Source: Aquificota bacterium (GTDB lineage Bacteria > Aquificota > Aquificia > Aquificales > Aquificaceae). Taken from it: a stretch of DNA of 6,781 bases. The position numbers were made by a program, and so were the translations under genes. Under the pieces are notes generated by a model that ran no database searches, was not told where the DNA came from, and was given only the letters and a program-made list of their open reading frames with translations. The first letter of the stretch is position 1, and each line of letters starts with the position of its first letter. The stretch covers positions 1-6,781 of the forward strand of contig JAJRQX010000142.1 of the NCBI GenBank assembly GCA_024280065.1. Direction: 5' to 3'. Shown here in pieces: positions 1 through 6,250 of the stretch.

Positions 1-1865
1 TACATGGGGACCCTCTGGGTGTCCCTGTAGAGGATGCCGTTCAGGTGTCTGAGGTATCTTGAAACCCACTTGGGAAAGTGCCTGAGCTCCTCCTCCTCAA
101 GTATGTTGGTGTATCTCTTTGGCTCAGCTATGAGACCGTCCTCCCTTTCAAAGACTATCCTCCCGAAAACCTTACCCTCCTGAAGGAACTTCTCCTCAAC
201 CTTGAGACGCCACCTGAGTCTCCTCGGTTCTCCTTTGAACTTGGGGAACTCCTCCCTGCCGAAGATGATCTTGTCTCCTAGGTCTTTTATTGAGAAGGTC
301 CTCAACCTGTCCTCAACTACCTTCTCCTGGAGGATACGCTTCAGAACCTCAAGGGCGGTCCGCTGCATCTCGTAGGGTAGCCTCCCTATGAACTCCCTGG
401 CTTCCTTCACTTCCTCAAGGGCTTCAAGGTCCCTTACGTCGGTGGTCTTCACGCCCCCGATAGCTTTCCTTACACTCCTCAGCTTCTCTTCCAGTGTGTT
501 CCTGAAGTAGTTCTCAAGCCTTGACTTCAGGTCTTCAAGGCTTTCCTTCCACCCGTCCGGAGACCTCTCAAGTCTGGAGAGGATCTCCCTGTAGTCTTCG
601 TCTGTGGCGGACCCGCTCTTTATCCTACCCTCTATCCTGTCTATGAATATCCGGAGCCTCCTCTCCTCAACCTTCTCTCTGGCTTCCTCGTAAAGCTCCT
701 TCACCCTCCTTATGGGTATGTCTATACCTCCGAGTTCCTTCAGCTCCTTTATGTTCTCAAGTTCTTCCTCCCTTGAAGCGTTCCTCACCTTCTTAAGGAG
801 TGCCTTATACACCTTCTCCGCGTTCTTGACTATCTGTTTCTGCCTCTCCCTCGGGTAGACGAAGTCTATGAGGTTAGTCTCAAACCTCTCAAGGTAGTAG
901 AACCTCTTGTCCTCCTGGTCCTCAAACCTTGATGTGTATACATTTCCGTCGGGGGATACCTTGACCACGCTGTATCCGTAACCTTCAATAAAACCGAGAA
1001 ACTTACCCTCCTCAAGGTCAAATATGCCAAGCCTGTTCTCCTCCTGATCTGCGGTGAAGAGAAACCTGCCTTCCGTGGATACGTCCAGGTCCGCCACGCT
1101 GTGTTCAAGGGGTATCTCCATCTCAACCCTATCAAGGTTCGCATCGTAAACCACAACCTTCTGCACGTTCTGGTCGGCTAATATGACCTTTTCATCAATG
1201 GAAGTGATCGCCCTTGAGGGTGCGAAGTCAAGACGCTTCAGGAGGTTCCCGCTCAGGCTGTAGATAGCGGTTCCTCCTGTCCCGCCGAGGACCACCCTCC
1301 CGCTCGGCAGTATCCTTATTGCCTTCAGGTCTCCTATACCCGATTCTCTGTACATGAAGGTGCTCTTGAACTCCACCGTCTCCTGAGAGAGGTCCCCAGA
1401 TAGGTCTATGGCGTAAACCTTCTCCCCTACTATGCCGAAGACGAGCGTTCCCTTCCTTATGTCAAGACCACCTGAGGGTCTCATCCCTTCCTGGGATATT
1501 CGGGCGGTTCTCCAGGAGGAAATGTCCTTCGGATCGTTGAGGTAGTATATAACAAGGTATGGGGGGGCGACTATACCGAGGTGTTTTCCCTCAAAGACTA
1601 TGTCCGTGACCGACTGGGAAGGAGGTCTGGCGGGGAGCCTGTACAGTCTTCCCCTCCAGTCGTATAGCTGGAATACACCGTAGCGTCTCCCGACGAGTAT
1701 CCAGTAGCCGTCATCGCTCGTGTCAAGGGCTTCTATCCAGTACTCCTCTATCTTGGCGTCCGGGTCCCTCTCTAAACCTTCGGACCTCTTCACCCTGAGA
1801 TCACCGAAGGTCCACTCCTCAACCGTCTTCCTCTCTTTTCTAACGATCCTGTCAAGGAAACCCAT
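1..1865 (-). CDS. Large protein of unknown function: beta-propeller-like N-terminus plus charged coiled-coil region (C-terminus outside window)
   Basis: This reading frame is open for 621 codons from an ATG at 1865 to the left edge, with no stop, so the gene is partial and its C-terminus is unseen. Residues about 40-330 are rich in short beta-strand/turn units resembling a WD40- or PQQ-like propeller: YWILVGRRYGVFQLYDW near 54-70, then VFGIVGEKVYAIDLSGD, VVLGGTGGTAIYSLSGN, FLFTADQEENRLGIFDLEEG and VVKVSPDGNVYTSRF. Residues about 338-525 switch to long Glu/Lys/Arg-rich helices (for example SREEELENIKELKELGG and the ESLEDLKSRLENYFRNTLEE stretch), probably coiled coil. A mixed segment follows at 526-621. 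There is no signal peptide and no membrane segment, so it is probably cytoplasmic. Only a poor AAGG lies 2 nt before the ATG. The codon use (AGG, ATA) matches the neighbours. I do not recognise the family; a fused NTPase or effector domain beyond the edge is possible but unseen. The gene is divergent from the activase operon and may share its control region. Confidence 0.8.
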   Translation of the reverse strand, partial: MGFLDRIVRKERKTVEEWTFGDLRVKRSEGLERDPDAKIEEYWIEALDTSDDGYWILVGRRYGVFQLYDWRGRLYRLPARPPSQSVTDIVFEGKHLGIVAPPYLVIYYLNDPKDISSWRTARISQEGMRPSGGLDIRKGTLVFGIVGEKVYAIDLSGDLSQETVEFKSTFMYRESGIGDLKAIRILPSGRVVLGGTGGTAIYSLSGNLLKRLDFAPSRAITSIDEKVILADQNVQKVVVYDANLDRVEMEIPLEHSVADLDVSTEGRFLFTADQEENRLGIFDLEEGKFLGFIEGYGYSVVKVSPDGNVYTSRFEDQEDKRFYYLERFETNLIDFVYPRERQKQIVKNAEKVYKALLKKVRNASREEELENIKELKELGGIDIPIRRVKELYEEAREKVEERRLRIFIDRIEGRIKSGSATDEDYREILSRLERSPDGWKESLEDLKSRLENYFRNTLEEKLRSVRKAIGGVKTTDVRDLEALEEVKEAREFIGRLPYEMQRTALEVLKRILQEKVVEDRLRTFSIKDLGDKIIFGREEFPKFKGEPRRLRWRLKVEEKFLQEGKVFGRIVFEREDGLIAEPKRYTNILEEEELRHFPKWVSRYLRHLNGILYRDTQRVPM

Positions 1866-1873
1866 CGCCTTAC

Positions 1874-1901
1874 AATATAGTAAAGCCGAGAGCCTGTCCA
1901 A
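1874..1901 (-). promoter_or_regulatory. Possible sigma70-like promoter for the leftward gene
   Basis: Read on the minus strand, TTGGAC (1901-1896) and TATATT (1879-1874) are separated by 16 bp. They resemble the -35 and -10 boxes of a housekeeping promoter. The expected transcript start would fall at about 1867, only a couple of bases before the ATG at 1865. That would make the mRNA nearly leaderless, which fits the lack of a well-spaced Shine-Dalgarno site. This is motif inspection only; the match is imperfect and other starts are possible. Confidence 0.3.
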
Positions 1902-1925
1902 AACATGCTTTAATTCATGGAAGGA

Positions 1926-1945
1926 TTTATGATCTGAATCATAAA
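1926..1945. promoter_or_regulatory. 20-bp palindrome, candidate TetR-family operator
   Basis: TTTATGATCTGAATCATAAA has perfect 8-bp arms (TTTATGAT and ATCATAAA) around a 4-bp centre. Length and symmetry are typical of a dimeric TetR-family binding site. It lies in the short divergent region, 38 bp before the tetR start. Each arm contains TATGAT, a close match to the -10 consensus, one on each strand, so a protein bound here could block both directions. No good -35 box is visible at 16-18 bp upstream of the rightward TATGAT. The palindrome is seen directly; the operator role is inferred. Confidence 0.5.
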
Positions 1946-1949
1946 AACT

Positions 1950-1961
1950 TCCGTGTACGGA
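1950..1961. repeat. Short inverted repeat in the divergent control region
   Basis: TCCGTGTACGGA has perfect 5-bp arms (TCCGT and ACGGA) around GT. Its centre is 20 bp, about two helical turns, from the centre of the palindrome at 1926-1945. It could be a second regulator site, but it is short and its sequence differs from the other palindromes, so chance is a fair alternative. Confidence 0.3.
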
Positions 1962-1977
1962 CCTAACCTGTGATTAG

Positions 1978-1991
1978 ACTGACATGTCAGT
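1978..1991. promoter_or_regulatory. 14-bp perfect palindrome over the tetR start codon
   Basis: ACTGACATGTCAGT is its own reverse complement, and its central ATG is the tetR start codon (1984-1986). A regulator bound here would block transcription entering the operon. In RNA the same bases could pair between transcripts but are too tight for a normal hairpin loop. Its sequence does not match the 1926-1945 palindrome, so the two may not bind the same protein. The symmetry is seen; the role is inferred. Confidence 0.4.
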
Positions 1992-2559
1992 TCAGACCAG
2001 GGGGAGACTCTTAGAAGCCGCCAAGAAGATCTTCTCCGAGAGGGGTTACTACAACACCCAGATATCACACATAATAGACGAGGCAGGGGTAGCTAGGGGG
2101 ACCTTCTACCTATACTTCAGGAGCAAGGAGGAGATCTTCAGGGAGCTTCTTAAGGAGGTGGTGGAGGAGCTCAAGAAGAGGATAAAGGTCATAGACCTCT
2201 CGGAAGACCCTATAGAACAGGTTAAAGAAAACATAGAGAGGGTTATAGAGCTCGCTCTTGAGGAGAGGGAGCTTGCGAGGATAGTCCTCCAGAGGAACTG
2301 TGACCCACAGCTCTTCAGCATAACTGACAGCTTCTTTGAGGAGATTGTCCACCTTATAAAGGGGTCCCTTGATAAGGGTGTAGCTCTGGGCCTCCTACGG
2401 CCCTGCAACACAGAGGTCGTGGCGAGGGGTATAATGGGGGCCCTGAAGGAGATAATAATCGGGGTCCTTGACAGGGAGGAGGTTAACCCGAGGGAGATAG
2501 CGGAGGAGGTCATAGAGTTCGGTATAAGGGGGGTGTGGAGAGACAAGGAAGGGAGGTGA
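1984..2559 (+). CDS. TetR/AcrR-family transcriptional regulator
   Basis: This 191-aa protein has the usual length for the family. The N-terminus shows the TetR DNA-binding fold: helix 1 LLEAAKKIFSERGYYNT (9-25), then the helix-turn-helix QISHIIDEAGVARGTFYLYF at about 26-45, followed by SKEEIF (48-52 and onward). Residues from about 55 are the helical ligand-binding and dimerisation domain, typically variable in the family, so the effector cannot be read from sequence. Cys106 and Cys141 are its only cysteines. The ATG at 1984 is the only plausible start, since an in-frame TAG lies at 1975 and no Shine-Dalgarno site precedes it, which may mean low or leaderless translation. Its stop overlaps the ribosome site of the next gene, so it heads the operon and is co-transcribed. 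It most likely represses its own operon, responding to a substrate or CoA ester of the pathway; that role is inferred. Confidence 0.93.
   Translation: MSVQTRGRLLEAAKKIFSERGYYNTQISHIIDEAGVARGTFYLYFRSKEEIFRELLKEVVEELKKRIKVIDLSEDPIEQVKENIERVIELALEERELARIVLQRNCDPQLFSITDSFFEEIVHLIKGSLDKGVALGLLRPCNTEVVARGIMGALKEIIIGVLDREEVNPREIAEEVIEFGIRGVWRDKEGR
2551..2559 (+). promoter_or_regulatory. Strong ribosome binding site that fixes the start of the COG3581-like gene
   Basis: GGGAGGTGA ends 5 nt before the ATG at 2565 and overlaps the tetR stop codon TGA (2557-2559). It supports 2565 over the in-frame GTG at 2535, which would add ten residues inside tetR. The overlap suggests translational coupling between the two genes. 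Confidence 0.85.
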
Positions 2560-2564
2560 AAGCT

Positions 2565-4067
2565 ATGGAGAAGGTTCAACATTACAGGGCCTACAGGCCT
2601 AGGCCCTTAAGAAGGGAAGAGAGGGACAAGGTTACCCTCGTTTACGGAGGCCTGACCTGGAAACACGAGAGGCTCATGCAGGGAGCACTTGAGAACATGG
2701 GATATAAAGCGAAGCCCCTTCCCCAGATAGAGAGAAAAGATCTTGACATAGGGAAGGAGCTGATAGACACGGGAGCCTGCTGTCCGACCACCTTCACCGC
2801 AGGAAATCTCGCCAGGTTCCTTAAAGAGACCGCGGAGAAGGAGGGGAAGGAAGCGGTAAAGGAGAGATACATATTTGTGACGGTGGGAGCGTGCGGTCCG
2901 TGCAGGTTCGGACAGTATCACGAGTCCTACGAAAGGGTCCTTGAAGGTCTTGATCTCACAGACTTCAGGATCTTCCTCCTTGACCTTCTCCAGATGGAGC
3001 AGAATGAGGGCGGCCTTGAGATAACCATGCCCCTCACCTTTGGCCTCATATATACCATGTTCATGGGAGACCTGCTCACCGACATGGAGTATGCGACAAG
3101 ACCCTACGAGGTGGTTCCTGGAGAAACTGACAGAGTCATAAAGGAAAGCGTAGAGCTCCTCTACGAGAAGTTCAAAAGGAGGCCGATCAAGGGTGAGAAG
3201 CTGGGATCACTTCTTTGGCATGTGACCACCTCCTACTTTGTAAACGCACTCAAGGAGGTCAGAAAGCTCTGGGACGAGATACAGGTGGACAGGCTCAGGG
3301 TAAAGCCGAAGGTGAAGATAACGGGTGAGTTTTGGCTCCAGACCCATGAGGGTGACGGAAACTACAACATAAAGAGATGGCTTGAAAAAGAAGGGGCGGA
3401 AGTTATCCCACCGCCTGTAGCCATATGGATGGACTACCTGATCCACATGGTCCTGTGGAGGATGGAGGAGAGTAAGGAGTTTGTTAGTAAGTTCTGGTTA
3501 AAGAAGGTCATTATAAAGACTCTCCTCTTTCTGTACCATTTCACCTACAACAGGTTAAGGAAGGCCCTGAACAACATACCTAACCCCCTACCACCCCAGG
3601 AAGAGCTCAGACGCCTCGCCAAACCCTACTTCCACTATCTACTTGCGGGTGGAGAGGGACACATGCTCATAGGTAAGGCTCTTTACGCATACCTGAACAG
3701 GCACGCCCACATGATCTGCGAACTCTCCCCTTACGGGTGCATGCCTAACACCATGTCTATAGGAGCTATGCAGGCTGTCCTCGGCAAATACCCGGACCTA
3801 TTGTACGCACCCATAGAGATAAAGGGAGACGCGGAAGTTCACGCCCTATCAAGGTGTCAGATGATCCTCACAGAAGCTAAGAGGAGAGCCCAGAGAGAGT
3901 TTGAGGAGGTTCTTGAGAGGACCGGCCTAACAGAAGAAGATGTGAGAAACTTTGAGGAGGACCATCCTGAACTGAAGAGGGCCACATACAAGGTACCCCA
4001 CTACGGCTACGCTGGAACCGCAGCCAACTACGTCATGCACGTAGCCAAGCTGATGGGGAGAGTTTGA
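2565..4067 (+). CDS. HgdB-like 'acyl-CoA dehydratase activase-related' protein (COG3581-like)
   Basis: This 500-aa cytoplasmic protein resembles the C-terminal HgdB-like part of large activase/DUF2229 fusion proteins, here as a separate gene. Family-type motifs seen in order are DTGACCPTTFTAGN (68-81), VGACGPCRFGQYH (107-119), EFWLQTHEGDGNYNI (255-269) and ICELSPYGCMPN (384-395). Seven cysteines are present: C72, C73, C110, C113, C385, C392 and C431. All but C431 lie within these motifs and are good candidates for iron-sulfur ligands. Relatives (2-hydroxyglutaryl-CoA dehydratase D subunit, benzoyl-CoA reductase and double-cubane cluster proteins) accept electrons from an ATP-hydrolysing activase, and such an activase is encoded next, 13 nt downstream. 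A hydrophobic-basic stretch at about 308-335 (WLKKVIIKTLLFLYHFTYNR) is too polar for a clear membrane helix. The substrate is unknown. The family call is firm; the reaction is inferred. Confidence 0.87.
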   Translation: MEKVQHYRAYRPRPLRREERDKVTLVYGGLTWKHERLMQGALENMGYKAKPLPQIERKDLDIGKELIDTGACCPTTFTAGNLARFLKETAEKEGKEAVKERYIFVTVGACGPCRFGQYHESYERVLEGLDLTDFRIFLLDLLQMEQNEGGLEITMPLTFGLIYTMFMGDLLTDMEYATRPYEVVPGETDRVIKESVELLYEKFKRRPIKGEKLGSLLWHVTTSYFVNALKEVRKLWDEIQVDRLRVKPKVKITGEFWLQTHEGDGNYNIKRWLEKEGAEVIPPPVAIWMDYLIHMVLWRMEESKEFVSKFWLKKVIIKTLLFLYHFTYNRLRKALNNIPNPLPPQEELRRLAKPYFHYLLAGGEGHMLIGKALYAYLNRHAHMICELSPYGCMPNTMSIGAMQAVLGKYPDLLYAPIEIKGDAEVHALSRCQMILTEAKRRAQREFEEVLERTGLTEEDVRNFEEDHPELKRATYKVPHYGYAGTAANYVMHVAKLMGRV

Positions 4068-4076
4068 GGGAGGTGG
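4068..4076 (+). promoter_or_regulatory. Ribosome binding site of the activase gene
   Basis: GGGAGGTGG lies 4 nt before the ATG at 4081 and directly follows the TGA of the preceding gene at 4065-4067. It is a strong anti-16S match and confirms the start. Confidence 0.8.
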
Positions 4077-4080
4077 TCCC

Positions 4081-6249
4081 ATGATCCTCGGGCTTGATGT
4101 CGGATCAACGACCTGCAAATATGTTCTCATAGATGATGAAGGGAACGTAGTTGATAAAAGATATGAAAGGCACAACACAAGACAAGCGGAGAAGGTTCTT
4201 GAGTTTTTGGAGAGACTTGAGAAAGAGCACGGGTTCAAACCCGGAAGGGACAGGGTCTACGCAACGGGCTCTGGAGCAGGTCTGATCTCGGAGTTTATAG
4301 GGGCGAGGTTCGTTCAGGAAGTTGTGGCTGTAGCTACCGCGGTTGAGACTCTTCACCCGGAGGTCAGGTTCGTCTCCGAAATAGGCGGGGAGGACATGAA
4401 GACCATATTTTTCCACGGGGAGGGGGATAAGAGAACGCGCCAGGTCTTCATGCAGAGTGCCTGTGCGGGTGGGACGGGAACTTTTATAGAGAAGTGTGCG
4501 AGGAAGCTCGGTATACCGCCTGACAAACTTTCCAAGATGGGTTATTCAGGCTACCAGATCCACAAGGTCAGTTCCAAGTGCGGTATATTCGCTGAGGCGG
4601 ACGTGAACACCCTTGTGAAGGCGGGTGTTCCGGTTGAGGAGATAATAGCGAGCCTTTTTGAAGCGGTAGTTTACCAGAACCTTGCCATACTCACGAAGGG
4701 AAACACACCGAGGCCTTACGTCCTGCTGCTCGGGGGTCCCAACCTCTTTTTTAAAGGTCTTCAGGAGGCCTGGAGACATCATCTCACGAAGCTCTGGGAG
4801 GAGAGGAATGTCCCCATACCTGAGGGTAAGGACCCGGAAGACCTCATAATAGTTCCTGATAACGCTCTGTACTACGCTGCCCTGGGTTGTGCCTTAACCG
4901 CGAGAACTGAACCTGAGAAAGAGGGTGTTTACAGGGGTGCTGAAAAGCTGAGATGGTGGGTGGAGGAGGGTCAGCACAGGCAGAAGGAGAAGGAGGGAAG
5001 GAGGGGTCTGTGGAGGACGAAGAAGGAGCTTGATGAGTTCAGGAAAAGATACGAACCCCAGGTCTTTGCTTACAGAAACAGAAAACCTTACCAGGGCAGG
5101 ATTGAGGAGGTAGTCATAGGCTGTGACTTTGGGTCCACAACGGCCAAGGCAGTCTGCCTCTCCAAGTATAAGGAGGTGCTCTTCTCCGTCTATACCCTCA
5201 GCAAGGGGAACCCTATAGAGGATGCCAAATACCTCTTCAGGAAGATAAGAGAGAGGATAGGGGATGCCAGGGTTCTCGGGGTTGGGGTTACAGGGTACGG
5301 TAAGGATCTCCTCAAGGATATCGTGGGTGCGGACGTTGCCATAGTTGAGACGGTTGCACACGCAACCGCAGGGCTCCACTTCTTCCCGGACGCGGACTGC
5401 ATATGTGATGTCGGCGGTGTGGACGTGAAGATAATAATCATCAGGAACGGGGCGGTTGTAGATTTCAGACTGAACTCCCAGTGCAGCTCCGGGAACGGAG
5501 CCTTCCTTCAGGGTGTAGCGGAGAGGTTCGGCATACCCCTTGAGGAGATAGCGGAAAGAGCTTTTAAGGCGAAGGCTATGCCCACCCTCACCATGGGTTG
5601 CGGTGTTTTCCTGCAGAGCGATATAGTGAACCAGCAGAGGAAGGGGTGGAACGCGGACGAGATACTGGCGGGCCTGTGCTATGTCCTGCCCCAGAACGTC
5701 TGGATATACGCAGGGAACATAACAAACTTCAAGGGTATTGGCAAGAAGTTCATACTTCAGGGGGGTACCCACAGGAATCTCGCAGTAGTAAAGGCACAGG
5801 TGGATTTTTTAAAGTCCAAGATACCCGATGCGGAGATCGTCGTCCATCCGTACTCAGGGGAGGCGGGAGCGATAGGAGCTGCCTTGATAGCCCTTGAGCA
5901 CTATGAAAAGACGGGAAGAACACGGTTCAGAGGGTTTGACACCATTGAGAACCTTGAGTATAAAACCACCACATCCGAGGATACGGTCTGCAGGTGGTGT
6001 CCTGTCGAGTGCAGGAGGACCTTTATAGACGTCAAGCTACCCGGCGGAAAGGGAAGGCCGTGGTCAAAGGTTCCCTTACCTGAGGGGTGGGTGAGGATAA
6101 TAGTCAACAACTCCTGTCCCAAAGGACTGGTTGAGGACAGGAACGAGCTTAAGGTCATAAAAGAAGAGATGGAGAAAGTGAGGAAGCGTTACCCGAGCGT
6201 CGCCCAGTTCGTCCAGAAGGAGGCATTCAACGCGAGGGTGGAGGTCTGA
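4081..6249 (+). CDS. Tandem acyl-CoA dehydratase activase: two BadF/BadG/BcrA/BcrD-type ASKHA ATPase domains (COG1924-like)
   Basis: This 722-aa protein is about 2.7 times the length of a single HgdC-type activase (about 260 aa). Domain 1 (about 3-272) has the phosphate motif LDVGSTTCK (5-13), SEIGGEDMK (99-107), QSACAGGTGTFIE (125-137, with C128) and SSKCGIFAEAD (164-174, with C167). A charged linker (about 275-342) follows. Domain 2 (about 344-606) repeats the pattern: GCDFGSTTAK (347-356), CDVGGVDVK (442-450), NSQCSSGNGAFLQ (465-477, with C468), TMGCGVFLQSD (504-514, with C507) and LQGGTHRN (559-566). The two cysteines are 39 residues apart in both domains, as in the [4Fe-4S]-bridged HgdC homodimer. 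The tail has CRWCPVEC (C637, C640, C644) plus NNSCPKG (C679), a likely metal site. The family role is ATP hydrolysis coupled to delivery of a low-potential electron to an HgdB-like partner, plausibly the upstream and downstream products. It is cytoplasmic and its partner in vivo is unproven. Confidence 0.93.
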   Translation: MILGLDVGSTTCKYVLIDDEGNVVDKRYERHNTRQAEKVLEFLERLEKEHGFKPGRDRVYATGSGAGLISEFIGARFVQEVVAVATAVETLHPEVRFVSEIGGEDMKTIFFHGEGDKRTRQVFMQSACAGGTGTFIEKCARKLGIPPDKLSKMGYSGYQIHKVSSKCGIFAEADVNTLVKAGVPVEEIIASLFEAVVYQNLAILTKGNTPRPYVLLLGGPNLFFKGLQEAWRHHLTKLWEERNVPIPEGKDPEDLIIVPDNALYYAALGCALTARTEPEKEGVYRGAEKLRWWVEEGQHRQKEKEGRRGLWRTKKELDEFRKRYEPQVFAYRNRKPYQGRIEEVVIGCDFGSTTAKAVCLSKYKEVLFSVYTLSKGNPIEDAKYLFRKIRERIGDARVLGVGVTGYGKDLLKDIVGADVAIVETVAHATAGLHFFPDADCICDVGGVDVKIIIIRNGAVVDFRLNSQCSSGNGAFLQGVAERFGIPLEEIAERAFKAKAMPTLTMGCGVFLQSDIVNQQRKGWNADEILAGLCYVLPQNVWIYAGNITNFKGIGKKFILQGGTHRNLAVVKAQVDFLKSKIPDAEIVVHPYSGEAGAIGAALIALEHYEKTGRTRFRGFDTIENLEYKTTTSEDTVCRWCPVECRRTFIDVKLPGGKGRPWSKVPLPEGWVRIIVNNSCPKGLVEDRNELKVIKEEMEKVRKRYPSVAQFVQKEAFNARVEV
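6240..6245 (+). promoter_or_regulatory. Ribosome binding site of the COG3580-like gene, inside the activase gene
   Basis: GGAGGT lies within the last codons of the activase gene, 5 nt before the ATG at 6251. With only one base between the activase TGA (6247-6249) and this ATG, translation of the two genes is probably coupled. Confidence 0.75.
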
Positions 6250-6250
6250 A

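Noticed and set aside
78..281. Plus-strand frame of 67 codons
   Set aside because: It is antisense to the large leftward gene, which is continuously open through this stretch with native codon use.
1904..1919. CATG repeated with an 8-bp spacer in the control region
   Set aside because: A 4-bp self-complementary word repeated once is expected by chance and its flanks do not extend the symmetry.
1720..1932. Plus-strand frame of 70 codons running into the divergent region
   Set aside because: It is mostly antisense to the start of the leftward gene, its Ser-rich translation is unlike local proteins, and its end crosses the control region.
2535..2564. GTG at 2535 as the start of the COG3581-like protein
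   Set aside because: It would lie inside tetR without a ribosome site of its own; the ATG at 2565 has an ideal GGAGGTG 5-7 nt upstream.
2106..2582. Minus-strand open frame (158 codons) antisense to tetR
   Set aside because: Its translation is a Ser/Leu-rich mirror of the Glu/Arg-rich TetR gene with no recognisable domain.
3480..3580. Possible membrane helix in the COG3581-like protein
   Set aside because: The hydrophobic run is short and broken by Lys, His, Tyr and Arg; the rest of the protein is soluble in character.
4894..5772. Long minus-strand open frame (292 codons) opposite the second activase domain
   Set aside because: It lies fully antisense to a well-supported gene with intact motifs, its translation is low-complexity and rich in Leu and Pro, and no ribosome site precedes it. 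It is a by-product of codon bias.
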